DNA from: Nocardia mexicana NBRC 108244
Lineage (GTDB): Bacteria; Actinomycetota; Actinomycetes; Mycobacteriales; Mycobacteriaceae
Direction of reading: 5' to 3'
NCBI RefSeq assembly: GCF_001613165.1
Contig: NZ_BDBV01000073.1
Coordinates: 1-64,000 of the forward strand
Length of the DNA stretch: 64,000 nt
Each line of letters starts with the position of its first letter. The first letter of the stretch is position 1. Below are positions 27,673-35,614 of this stretch, one piece after another. The notes below the pieces were generated by a model, which was not told the origin of the DNA, did no database searches, and worked only from the letters and a program-made list of their open reading frames with translations. The translations under genes were made by a program, and so were the position numbers.

Positions 27673-27693
27673 GTGCACTTGTACTTCCTCTAA
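27673..27693 (+). CDS. Six-codon upstream ORF (MHLYFL)
   Basis: GTG-CAC-TTG-TAC-TTC-CTC-TAA begins seven to eight bases after the TACCCT -10, so the mRNA would start almost exactly at the GTG and the ORF would be read leaderless. A very short hydrophobic peptide in front of an antibiotic-resistance ABC-F gene is the arrangement used for ribosome-stalling attenuation. The ORF is seen; stalling is inferred. Confidence 0.5.
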   Translation: MHLYFL

Positions 27694-27778
27694 CGGCTCC
27701 GGGCCCGCATCCTCGACGGATCGCTGACGGCCCCGCATTCGATGTCCCGTCGCGCGGTCGCGCGCACTCATCGACCAA

Positions 27779-27815
27779 GGCACATCCCTTTCCCGCATCG
27801 CGGATGACGTGTGCC
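27779..27815 (+). promoter_or_regulatory. Stem-loop at the ABC-F ribosome binding site
   Basis: GGCACA (27779-27784) pairs with TGTGCC (27810-27815). Inside, CCGC-atc-GCGG (27793-27803) forms a small hairpin. The outer stem ends one base before the Shine-Dalgarno GGAGGAAG (27817-27824), so its folding could affect ribosome access. Confidence 0.45.
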
Positions 27816-27828
27816 CGGAGGAAGTTTC

Positions 27829-29478
27829 ATGACCATCTGGATTCAGCCTGCCCGCGGGCGGGCGCAACTGACCTGTTCGGCCGTTCGCGTGCAGCGCGGC
27901 GAGCACACCGTGCTCGACGGCGTGGAGATGACCGTGTCGCCCGGTTCGCGGTGGGGGATCGTCGGCGAGAACGGGCGCGGCAAGTCCACGCTGCTGCACG
28001 TGCTCGCGGGCCTGCTCACCCTCGACGCGGGCAGCGTACAGCGGGTCGGCACGCTGGCGCTGGCCACACAGGAGATGCCGGACCACGACGCGCGGACCGT
28101 CGGCGACGTCGTCGACGAGCACCTGGCCGCCTCCCGGGAGGCGATGCGACGGCTCGACGCGGCGACCGCGGCCCTCACCGACGAACGTCCCGGCGCCGAC
28201 CGGGAATACGGCGACGCGCTGGATCTCGTGCAACTACTGGATGCCTGGGACGCCGACCGCCGCGTCGATGTGGCGCTGGAAGGTCTCGGGGCGGTATCGG
28301 ATCGGGACCGGCCGCTCGCCACGCTGTCGGTCGGGCAGCGGTATCGCGTGCGCCTGGCGGTGCTGCTGGCCGCCGGGGACGATTTCCTGCTGCTGGACGA
28401 GCCGACCAATCATCTCGACCGCGCCGCACTGGAATTCCTGACCGCGCGGCTGCGGGCCTTCCCCGGCGGCGTCGTGGTGGTGAGTCATGACCGGGCGCTG
28501 CTGACCGATGTGGCGGAGACGATCCTGGACCTGGATCCGACCCGCGACGGCCTGCCGCGCAGCTACGGCGACGGTTACGCTGGGTACCGGGACGGCCGCC
28601 GCGCCGAACGCGAACGCTGGGAGGAGGAGTACAAACAGCAGCAGACCGAGCGCGTGCGCCTCGCGAACGACCTGTCGTCGGCGCAGAATCGGCTGGTCAC
28701 CGGCTGGCGGCCGGACAAGGGCACCGGCAAGCACCAACGTGCCACGCGCGCGGGGTCTTTGGCGCGTGCCGTGCATCGCCGCCAGGACGACCTGGAACGG
28801 CATCGCATCACCGCGCCGACGCCGCCGCGGCGGTTCACCATGCCCGAACTTCCGGCGCGGCCCGGCGTCACCCTGGTGCGGGCCGAGGAGGTGACGGTCG
28901 CGGGACGACTGCCGCGACCGGTCGAGCTGTCACTGAATTCCGGTGACCGCCTGGTGATCACGGGTGCCAACGGTGCCGGCAAGTCCACGCTGCTGCACGT
29001 GCTGTCCGGCGCGCTGGAGCCGACGACGGGGCGGCTGCACCGAGCGCGGAAGGCGCGAATCCAGCTGCTGGAGCAGGAATCTCGGCGTTCGACGCATCGT
29101 CGCGCGCGCGAGGTCTACGAGGCGTACCTGGCACGGGCGGTGACGGCGGGGCTGCTCGCCGAGGGCGAGGTGATCGGACTCGCCTCGCTGGGCCTGCTGT
29201 CCTCCCGCGAGGTGAACAAGCGGATCGGCGACCTGTCGATGGGGCAGCAGCGCCGCCTGGATCTGGCCTGCGCCTTGGCGACTCGCCCGCACGCGCTGCT
29301 GCTGGACGAGCCCACCAACCACCTGTCCATCGCGCTGGTCGACGAGCTCACCGACGCGCTGCACGCGACCGCAGCGGCCGTCGTCGTCGCCACCCACGAC
29401 CGGCAACTGCAACGCGACGTGCGGGACTGGGCGCGCCTGGACCTGCACGCAGCGGACCCGACAGTGGCCCGATCCTGA
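27829..29478 (+). CDS. ABC-F antibiotic resistance ATPase
   Basis: The 549-residue soluble protein has two ATP-binding cassettes and no membrane domain. Cassette 1 has Walker A GENGRGKST, signature LSVGQR and Walker B LLLDEPTNHLD. Cassette 2 has GANGAGKST, LSMGQQRR and LLLDEPTNHLS. A ~80-residue charged linker (RRAERERWEEEYKQQQTERV onward) joins them. ABC-F proteins of this actinobacterial branch (TlrC, OleB and LmrC relatives) bind the ribosome and displace macrolide, lincosamide or similar drugs. ATG 27829 has GGAGGAAG five bases upstream. The second Walker B ends with Ser where Asp is common. Drug specificity cannot be read. Confidence 0.9.
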   Translation: MTIWIQPARGRAQLTCSAVRVQRGEHTVLDGVEMTVSPGSRWGIVGENGRGKSTLLHVLAGLLTLDAGSVQRVGTLALATQEMPDHDARTVGDVVDEHLAASREAMRRLDAATAALTDERPGADREYGDALDLVQLLDAWDADRRVDVALEGLGAVSDRDRPLATLSVGQRYRVRLAVLLAAGDDFLLLDEPTNHLDRAALEFLTARLRAFPGGVVVVSHDRALLTDVAETILDLDPTRDGLPRSYGDGYAGYRDGRRAERERWEEEYKQQQTERVRLANDLSSAQNRLVTGWRPDKGTGKHQRATRAGSLARAVHRRQDDLERHRITAPTPPRRFTMPELPARPGVTLVRAEEVTVAGRLPRPVELSLNSGDRLVITGANGAGKSTLLHVLSGALEPTTGRLHRARKARIQLLEQESRRSTHRRAREVYEAYLARAVTAGLLAEGEVIGLASLGLLSSREVNKRIGDLSMGQQRRLDLACALATRPHALLLDEPTNHLSIALVDELTDALHATAAAVVVATHDRQLQRDVRDWARLDLHAADPTVARS

Positions 29479-29493
29479 TCCGGCCGAGGTGCG

Positions 29494-29955
29494 TCAGTCG
29501 AGGCAGAATTCGTTGCCCTCGGGGTCGGCCATCACGATGTGGCCGAAGTCCAGCGGGGGCTCGGGGTCGTGGCGGTGCAGCCGTTTCGCGCCCAGCGCGG
29601 TGAGCCGGTCGCACTCGGCTTCCAGGGCCGCCATCCGCTGCTCGCCCTGGAGCCCGGGGGCCGCGCGCACGTCGAGGTGGACGCGGTTCTTGGCGACCTT
29701 GTCCTCCGGCACCTGCTGGAAGAACAGCCGGGGGCGCCGCCCCTCCGGATCCTCGATGGCGGACCGGGTATTGCGCTGGTCCTCGGGTACGCCGAGCCGT
29801 GCGAGGAATTCGTCCCACGCGGCCAGCGGGTCGGCGCCCTCGGGCAGGTCGACTCCGGGCGGCGCGGGGTGGACGTAGCCGAGGGCATCGCGCCAGAACG
29901 TCGACAGCGCTGCCGGGTCGTGGGCGTCGAAGGTGATCTGGATGTCGCGGCTCAT
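29494..29955 (-). CDS. VOC-family (glyoxalase-like) protein
   Basis: The 153-residue protein has the vicinal-oxygen-chelate layout: ITFDAHDPAALSTFWRDALGY at the start, a paired strand RVHLDVRA in the middle and HIVMADPEGNEFCLD at the end. The family covers glyoxalases, dioxygenases and bleomycin-binding proteins; the reaction is unknown. It is divergent from the WYL regulator across 261 bp holding a strong palindrome, so it is the likely regulatory target. It ends 15 bases from the convergent ABC-F stop. Confidence 0.85.
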   Translation of the reverse strand: MSRDIQITFDAHDPAALSTFWRDALGYVHPAPPGVDLPEGADPLAAWDEFLARLGVPEDQRNTRSAIEDPEGRRPRLFFQQVPEDKVAKNRVHLDVRAAPGLQGEQRMAALEAECDRLTALGAKRLHRHDPEPPLDFGHIVMADPEGNEFCLD

Positions 29956-30174
29956 AGGGTGACTCCGTTCGTCATGGGGAATGTGTGGTGGGCGGACGTC
30001 GTGAATCGACTCATGGTGGATGTGCTGCACCGAGTCTGCTCCGGGCCGGACTCGTTCTTGCGGTTTGGGATCGCGGGGGCCGACGTGCACCCGTCAGGCC
30101 GGATGTCCCGCCGGGTCCGCACCGACCGGTCGCGGCTGTGGCGTGTGTGCTTCACGGCTTCACCCTGGCACGGC

Positions 30175-30197
30175 TAGCGGACAGAATTGGTCCGCTA
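30175..30197. promoter_or_regulatory. Operator-like palindrome of WYL/VOC pair
   Basis: TAGCGGAC (30175-30182) and GTCCGCTA (30190-30197) form a perfect 8-bp inverted repeat around AGAATTG, 19 bases before the WYL gene start. Position and symmetry fit autorepression and control of the divergent VOC gene. Confidence 0.65.
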
Positions 30198-30216
30198 TTT
30201 CTGGCAAGGTGGTGAT

Positions 30217-31209
30217 GTGGACGCGGCGGGCGACGAACGAGGCACGACGGAGCGCGTGCTCACACTGCTCGGGCTGCTGCAGCGACAGGTCTGGACCGGC
30301 CCCGAACTCGCCGAGCGGCTCGGCGTCACCCCGCGCACGGTGCGGCGCGATGTCGAGCGGCTGCGGACACTGGGCTATCCCGTGCATGCCAGCCAGGGCG
30401 TCGGCGGCGGATATCAGCTCGGCCCGGGCCAGGAGTTGCCGCCGCTGCTGCTCGACGACGAGGAGGCGATCGCCACCGCGGTCGCGCTGCTCGCCGGGGC
30501 GGGCGGCGCGGTCGCGGGCGCCGGTGATGCCGCCCTCCGCGCGCTGACGAAACTCGACCGGGTGCTGCCCACGCGGCTGCGGCACGAGGTGCGCGCGCTG
30601 TCCGGCTCGGTGGAGTCCTTCGGCGGCGGCCGCACGCCGGTCGACCCCGAGCCGCTCATGACCTTGGCGCGCGCATGCCGAGACGAGGTCGAGGCCGGAT
30701 TCGACTACTCCTCCGGTGGCGCGGTGCGGCCGCGGCGTGTCGAGCCCTACCGCCTGGTCGCCTCCGACCGGCGCTGGTACCTGCTCGCCTTCGATCTCGA
30801 CCGCGACGACTGGCGCAGCTTCCGCGTCGACCGGATGGCCGCCGTGACCGCCCGGACCTGGCGCTTCCGCCCGCGCGCGGCGCCCGATGCGGCGCCGTAC
30901 GTACAGGAGGGCGTGGCCAGCCGGGTGTACTCGCGGCAGGCCCGCTTCCTCGTGCACGCGCCCGCGGAGACGGTGCGCGCGCAGATCCCGGCATCGGCGG
31001 CCGTCATCGATCCGCGCGAGGGCGGCCGCTGCGAGGTGCGCAGTGGCGCAGACAATCTCGACGCCGTCCTGCTCCATATGGCTGTGCTGGGGCACGACTT
31101 CGAGGTGCTCGACCCTCCCGAACTCCGGACGCGCAGCCGCGAGCTGGCGGAACGGCTGCGGTCGGCCGGTGCGGCGCCGGCGGCCACGCCGAACGCGGAC
31201 CGTTCCTGA
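30217..31209 (+). CDS. WYL-domain HTH regulator (YafY-like)
   Basis: The 330-residue protein has an N-terminal HTH (RVLTLLGLLQRQVWTGPELAERLGVTPRTVRRDVERLRTLGYPV), the VGGGYQL wing, and a WYL domain recognisable by WYLLAFDLDRDDWRSFRVDRM, then a WCX-type C-terminal domain. WYL regulators bind ligands, sometimes nucleic acids. GTG 30217 is preferred because AAGGTGG precedes it. It is divergent from VOC with the palindrome between. Confidence 0.88.
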   Translation: MDAAGDERGTTERVLTLLGLLQRQVWTGPELAERLGVTPRTVRRDVERLRTLGYPVHASQGVGGGYQLGPGQELPPLLLDDEEAIATAVALLAGAGGAVAGAGDAALRALTKLDRVLPTRLRHEVRALSGSVESFGGGRTPVDPEPLMTLARACRDEVEAGFDYSSGGAVRPRRVEPYRLVASDRRWYLLAFDLDRDDWRSFRVDRMAAVTARTWRFRPRAAPDAAPYVQEGVASRVYSRQARFLVHAPAETVRAQIPASAAVIDPREGGRCEVRSGADNLDAVLLHMAVLGHDFEVLDPPELRTRSRELAERLRSAGAAPAATPNADRS

Positions 31210-31471
31210 GGCCACGGCCACGCGGCCGGTAGCGGCAGGCACCGATCGTCGGCGACACGCTCACGTCGCGGAACTGACCGCCGCGCGGCGCCGGTCTCGC
31301 CCTCGTTGGTGCATGTGGCCGATGCCGACGACCGGATGGTTGTCGCGGCATCGATCGGCACGAATTGCTTACGCCGGGGCCGGATCTCGCGTTATCGGAA
31401 TGGTTGCGATCCGCTGTTCCCCGGGAGCCGTCGTCGCGCGGCGGGGGATGATGGGCTCAGAGGAGCGCATC
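31210..31471. other. Intergenic stretch before the TOPRIM gene
   Basis: 262 bp with no supported gene or clear repeat. Near its 3' end AGAGGAG (31458-31464) is the ribosome binding site of the next gene. Confidence 0.45.
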
Positions 31472-32410
31472 ATGGACAGCACACTCTCCTTCGACGTCAT
31501 CACCGCCGCGCTCGACCGGGTGAGCGGGCCCGGTAAGAAGTCGGGCGCGTGGTACCGCTATCTGTGCCCGGTGCACGAAGGCGATGGGCGCCACCACAAT
31601 CCGTCCCTCGGCGTGATCTACAACCGGGCCGGGCAGCGCACCGTCCTGCGCTGTTTCGCGGGGTGCTCCGACGAGGAGGTGCTCGACCGCCTCGGGCTGC
31701 GGGTGCGAGACCTGTTCGACCGGCCACGTCGCCGCATCGCCGGTACGGGGCGCATCCCGCGAACGCATCGGCCGGGCCCGTCCCCGGCGGATCGGGCACT
31801 GCTGGCCGCGGGCCTGCCGCTGGCTGTCCACAAGCCCGGCGTCGGTCCCGCGATCGGCCCGCCCCGGGCGGTGGCGGCCTATCTCTACCGGTGGCCCGAC
31901 CGCCGCCCGGAGGGCCGGGTCCATCGGGTCCACACGCCGCACGAGCACGGCCGCGTCAAACACTTCTGGCAGCAGCGCATGACCGAAAACGGCTGGCGGC
32001 ACGGTGGATTCGCGCACATTCCCTATCGGCTTCCGGAGGTTGCGGCCGCCGTGGCGACGGGTGCGGACATCTATCTCTGCGAAGGCGAGCGGGATGTTCA
32101 CAGCGCGCTGCGCACCGGAGTCGTCGCCACGACGAATGCCGGTGGCGCGCACGCGTGGACTCCGGCCCATGCCGCATGGTTGCGCGGCGCGCACCGCGTC
32201 TGGATCGTCACCGACCGCGATGCCCCCGGCTACCGCCGCGCCGCCAAGGCCGCCGATTCCCTGATCCGCCTCGTCCACGAGCTCCGCATCGTCCAGGCCC
32301 GCGACGGCAACGATCTCACCGACCACCTCGACGCCGGCCACCACCTCGACGAACTCGACCCGGTCCCGATCCTCGACGCCTACGCGATGCGTGGACAGGC
32401 ACTCGCCTAG
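31472..32410 (+). CDS. CHC2-like zinc finger and TOPRIM protein (primase-like)
   Basis: The 312-residue protein joins a DnaG-style N-terminal zinc finger (Cys32-x2-His35 and Cys61-x3-Cys65: LCPVHEGDG and LRCFAGCSDEE) to a TOPRIM domain with Glu204 (YLCEGERDVHSAL) and the Asp248-x-Asp250 pair (WIVTDRDAPG). The polymerase-core region of DnaG between them is replaced by ~110 Arg/Pro-rich residues. Such short primase-like proteins are typical of phages, plasmids and integrative elements. No other mobile-element gene is adjacent. AGGAG supports ATG 31472. Confidence 0.78.
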   Translation: MDSTLSFDVITAALDRVSGPGKKSGAWYRYLCPVHEGDGRHHNPSLGVIYNRAGQRTVLRCFAGCSDEEVLDRLGLRVRDLFDRPRRRIAGTGRIPRTHRPGPSPADRALLAAGLPLAVHKPGVGPAIGPPRAVAAYLYRWPDRRPEGRVHRVHTPHEHGRVKHFWQQRMTENGWRHGGFAHIPYRLPEVAAAVATGADIYLCEGERDVHSALRTGVVATTNAGGAHAWTPAHAAWLRGAHRVWIVTDRDAPGYRRAAKAADSLIRLVHELRIVQARDGNDLTDHLDAGHHLDELDPVPILDAYAMRGQALA

Positions 32411-32429
32411 AACCTTTCAACGCCGTCGC

Positions 32430-33035
32430 TCAGATGCGGACGGCGGGCCGGTTCGGGTGGTCCCAGGCGATCAAGATGTCGGGCTCGGTGGTTCGATCGG
32501 CGCGGTGTGACAGCAGTGCGTCGATGGTGAATTCGGCGGCGGGGTCGGTGGTCCGGCGCAAGGCGCCTTCCGACATGTGGAGTTCGACGGACAGGTCGAA
32601 GTCGAGTCCGCGGCCGAGGAGCATGGGACCGGCCACGAACAGTACGGCGTCGGGTGCGGCGGAAACGGTTGTGGCGCGGGCGGATCGGTCGGTCCGCTCG
32701 TCCCACAGCGCGGGCAGCCAGCGCCCGCGCTCGCGCAGTGCCTGCAGCACTTCGCGTTCGAGCCCCGCATAGTCGAACCATGCTGTGCGGTAGGTCATCT
32801 CGTCACGACCGTACTCGAGGCGTAAAGAGGCCGGGCGAACGTAGTCGTGCAGCCAGACCACGTCGGCGGAACGACCGCGGGCACGCAGGTCGTCCGCGAC
32901 CGCCCGCGCGAGGGCGAGCGGATCGGCGGCATCCGCGCCGTCCACCGCGACGACGCCTCGCCCCGTCATCCGGGCCGCGCGATCCGCGACGAGTTCCACC
33001 ACCCCCTCGGCAGTGATCGGCGCAAACCTGGGCAT
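32430..33035 (-). CDS. Uridine kinase-like protein lacking a P-loop
   Basis: The 201-residue protein has the layout of small uridine/nucleoside kinase-like NTPases: VVAVDGADAADPLALARAVADDL, VVWLHDYVRPASLRLEYGRDEMTYRTAWFDY, VLFVAGPMLLGRGLDFDLSVELH. Where the Walker A GxxGxGK[ST] is expected after VDG, the sequence reads ADAADPLA with neither Gly-Lys nor Thr. It is probably a non-ATP-binding relative. Repeat array B starts 26 bases upstream of its start codon; a longer frame through the array is possible but is repeat-derived. Confidence 0.65.
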   Translation of the reverse strand: MPRFAPITAEGVVELVADRAARMTGRGVVAVDGADAADPLALARAVADDLRARGRSADVVWLHDYVRPASLRLEYGRDEMTYRTAWFDYAGLEREVLQALRERGRWLPALWDERTDRSARATTVSAAPDAVLFVAGPMLLGRGLDFDLSVELHMSEGALRRTTDPAAEFTIDALLSHRADRTTEPDILIAWDHPNRPAVRI

Positions 33036-33060
33036 CTGATCATGATGCACATGCCCGCGT

Positions 33061-33212
33061 CTCCCGCTATTCCCGGCATGCTTGTCTCCCGCTATTCCCG
33101 GCATGCTTTTGGCCGGGATCTCGCCATGGATTCCGGCCAAAAGCATGCCGGGAATAGCGGGACGGGTGGTGCATGCCGGAATGACGGGACGGGTGGTGCG
33201 TGTCGGGATGGC
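33061..33212. repeat. Palindromic half-unit repeat array B
   Basis: The array opens with two direct 25-base units (33061-33085 and 33086-33110, one difference). The second unit enters a perfect 30-bp inverted repeat: 33088-33117 pairs with 33134-33163 around a 16-base loop. Two direct 27-base units follow (33159-33185 and 33186-33212, 23 of 27 identical). All share the core GCATGCCGGGAATAGCGGGA or its complement. It lies between two minus-strand genes. Confidence 0.85.
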
Positions 33213-33260
33213 AGGAGCCGCACGAGTGACGGCCGGAGTGGGGCGTTGCGCGGCTGGGGG

Positions 33261-34769
33261 TCAGACTGCGCCTGATGCCGGGACGAGGGCGGATGCCGGG
33301 CCGAGCCAGGTGGTGAGGGCTTCGGTCAGGCCGTCGGTTCCCGGTTGCGCCGTCACCCAGGCCGTGTAGCCGTCGGGGCGGATGAGGACGGCGGCGGGTA
33401 CGGGGATCTTGCCTACGCCGGGGACGGCCCAGTGGTCGTCGCGGGTCCGGGCGGCGACGAGATCGAGGCGGTCGCCCCACTGCGGGACCGCCGGGACTCG
33501 ATTTCCGTTGAGGCTCAGCAGGATCGGACGTCCGGCGCGCAGGAGTTCGCAGACCCGGGTATCGCCGTCGGCGGTGCCGAGGTCGGCATCGGGCACGCGC
33601 CGCCCGGCCAGCGGGTGATCTCCCGCGGTGTCGTAGCGGAGGTCCAGGGCCGTGATCATGAGGCCGAGCCGGTGCCGCACCTCGTCCATGCCGATCAGAT
33701 CGCCCACGATGTCGCGCAGCGCGTCGGTGTGCGGCCCGGAGCGCGACAGCGAGGTCTGGGCCCGGGTGTTGTGCAGGACGCGCGCCGCGACGGGATGGCG
33801 TTCGCTCTCGTAGGTGTCCAGCAATCCGTCGGGGGCGTCGCCGCGCACGGCGGCCGCGAGCTTCCACCCGAGGTTGGCCGCATCCTGTACGCCCAGGTTC
33901 AGCCCCTGGCCACCGGCCGGATAGTGGATGTGCGCCGCATCCCCGGCGAGAAGGACTCGCCCGTCGCGGTACCGGTCGGCCTGGCGCGCGGCGTCGCCGT
34001 AGTGCGACACCCAGCGGGGGCTGTGCATGCCGAAGTCGGTGCCCGCGATCTCGGTGAAGTGGCCGCGGAAATCGTCGAAGGTCAATTCCGTGCCCCGCTC
34101 CAGGACCAGGTCGTGCCGCTGCACGACCAAGCGGTACCAGCCCGGCTGGAACTGCACCGCCGAGAAGTCACCGGCACCCCGCCGATGCGCGAAGAACGGT
34201 TCGGCGGGCGGATCGGCCAGTTCGACATCGGCGATCATGCCGCTCATGGTGGCGTCGGTCCCGGCGAATCCGATACCGGAAAGCTTGCGGACCGCGCTGC
34301 GGGCACCGTCGCACCCGACGAGATACGAGGCGCGGAGGTCCCGGGTGCCCTCCGGGCCACCGACGGTGACCGTCACACCCGCGCCGTCCTGTCGGAGGCC
34401 GACGACCGGTGCGCCCCACCGCACGGGCGCATCGAGTTCGGTTGCGCGGCTGTCCAGCTCGCGCTCGATCACCGACTGCAGCACGGCGAGGAGGTAGGGG
34501 TGGCGGGTGTCGAAGTCGCTGAAATCCAGTGGCAGCCCGGCGAAGTGCCCGGCCTGCAGCGGACGGCCCTGTGCCAGTAGGCAATCCAGCAGCCGGCGCT
34601 GGTCGAGGATCTCCATCGTGCGGGCATGGATGCCCCCGGCCCGGGATTCGCCCGTGCGTGCCGGGAGGCCGTCGACCACGACCACCCCGACCCCGGCCAG
34701 CCGCAGCTCGCAGGCCAGCATGAGCCCGGTCGGGCCGCCACCGGCGATCACCACGTCCGTCGATTCCAT
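33261..34769 (-). CDS. FAD-dependent aromatic monooxygenase
   Basis: The 502-residue class A flavoprotein has the N-terminal FAD motif VVIAGGGPTGLMLACELRLAG, the DG motif in LVGCDGARSAVRKL, and the second FAD motif VLLAGDAAHIHYPAGGQGLNLGVQDAANLGWKL. The C-terminus is a thioredoxin-like domain of the PheA/TfdB group. Relatives hydroxylate phenols, polyketides or, in Nocardia, rifampicin (Rox); the substrate is not readable. It is divergent from a TetR gene with several candidate operators between, which suggests induction by its substrate. Confidence 0.88.
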   Translation of the reverse strand: MESTDVVIAGGGPTGLMLACELRLAGVGVVVVDGLPARTGESRAGGIHARTMEILDQRRLLDCLLAQGRPLQAGHFAGLPLDFSDFDTRHPYLLAVLQSVIERELDSRATELDAPVRWGAPVVGLRQDGAGVTVTVGGPEGTRDLRASYLVGCDGARSAVRKLSGIGFAGTDATMSGMIADVELADPPAEPFFAHRRGAGDFSAVQFQPGWYRLVVQRHDLVLERGTELTFDDFRGHFTEIAGTDFGMHSPRWVSHYGDAARQADRYRDGRVLLAGDAAHIHYPAGGQGLNLGVQDAANLGWKLAAAVRGDAPDGLLDTYESERHPVAARVLHNTRAQTSLSRSGPHTDALRDIVGDLIGMDEVRHRLGLMITALDLRYDTAGDHPLAGRRVPDADLGTADGDTRVCELLRAGRPILLSLNGNRVPAVPQWGDRLDLVAARTRDDHWAVPGVGKIPVPAAVLIRPDGYTAWVTAQPGTDGLTEALTTWLGPASALVPASGAV

Positions 34770-34789
34770 GACCCACTCCCTTAACTTCG

Positions 34790-34833
34790 TTCAATACAAT
34801 TTAACAACGTTAAGGACAACAGGATGTTGTTAA
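34790..34833. promoter_or_regulatory. Clustered TetR operators
   Basis: Three related half-sites with the core CTTAAC occur in the AT-rich gap: CTTAAC (34790-34795), GTTAAG (34809-34814) and GTTGTTAA (34826-34833). The last also pairs with TTAACAAC (34801-34808). The spacing would let a TetR dimer cover both divergent promoters. Confidence 0.55.
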
Positions 34834-34882
34834 GCTGTCAAGGCGCTGAACCGGTCGAGGCGGTGCACGAAGGAGGTGGACG

Positions 34883-35527
34883 GTGAAGCTCGATACCCCG
34901 GCGATCGCGGAGGCCGCGCTCGGCCTGCTGGACGAGGTCGGACTCGACGGGCTGACGATGCGGAAGGTCGCCACGGCCCTGGATGTGCAGGCGCCCGCGC
35001 TGTACTGGCACGTCAAGAACAAACGCGAACTGCTGGACGCGATGGCCCGCGCCGTTTTCGTCTCCGCCGTCGCCGACGTCGAGGCGCCGCGGCGGGGCGA
35101 GGACTGGCAGGACTGGGTGATCGCGCTGGCGCGGCGGCTGCGGCGGGCGATGCTCGGCTACCGGGACGGGGCGAAGGTGCTCGCGGGCACCTACGTCACC
35201 GACGACACCATGTTTCGCACAGTGGAATTGACGCTGCGTACGCTCGAGGACGCGGGGTTCGAGTCCGCCGATGCCGTGCGGGTCTTCCCGATCCTGCTGC
35301 ACTACACCGTCGGCTACGTCATCGAGGAACAGGCCCGGACCGGCGTCGACTACGCCGGGGGCAATCCCTACGACCGCGAGAAGGTCCGGCGCAGCGTCGA
35401 TCCCGACCGGTATCCGCGCACCGCGCAGATGATGGCCGGGCTGTTCCCCTCGGACTTCGACGCCGAATTCGACCACGGTCTCCGCGTCGTACTCGCCGGA
35501 ATCCTCGCCACCAGCACCGTTCGCTGA
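34883..35527 (+). CDS. TetR-family regulator (TetR class C-terminal)
   Basis: The 214-residue protein has the TetR helix-turn-helix (LTMRKVATALDVQAPALYWHVKNKRELLDAM) and a C-terminal domain of the tetracycline-repressor type. It starts with GTG 34883 after AAGGAGGTGGA. Divergent from the flavin monooxygenase and adjacent to the clustered operators, it is probably its repressor. Confidence 0.9.
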   Translation: MKLDTPAIAEAALGLLDEVGLDGLTMRKVATALDVQAPALYWHVKNKRELLDAMARAVFVSAVADVEAPRRGEDWQDWVIALARRLRRAMLGYRDGAKVLAGTYVTDDTMFRTVELTLRTLEDAGFESADAVRVFPILLHYTVGYVIEEQARTGVDYAGGNPYDREKVRRSVDPDRYPRTAQMMAGLFPSDFDAEFDHGLRVVLAGILATSTVR

Positions 35528-35614
35528 TTCGAGGGCGCCGCCCCGGTGAGCCGGAGGTCGTCCACCGTTCGCCATTGTTTAACCTGAGCTGGTTCAATTC
35601 CGGAAGGACGGTTG

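Larger units (their letters stand above)
27492..27828 (+). other. Long leader region of the ABC-F gene
   Basis: 337 bp between the small minus-strand gene and the ABC-F start. It contains a GGGGG/CCCCC inverted repeat at 27604-27621, a promoter, a six-codon ORF and a stem-loop touching the Shine-Dalgarno (listed separately). The ~155 nt between the likely transcription start and the ABC-F start codon are long and structured, as expected for a regulated leader. Confidence 0.55.

Noticed and set aside
33061-33212. CRISPR array
   Set aside because: Repeats are adjacent or inverted with no unique spacers of even length, and no cas genes are nearby.
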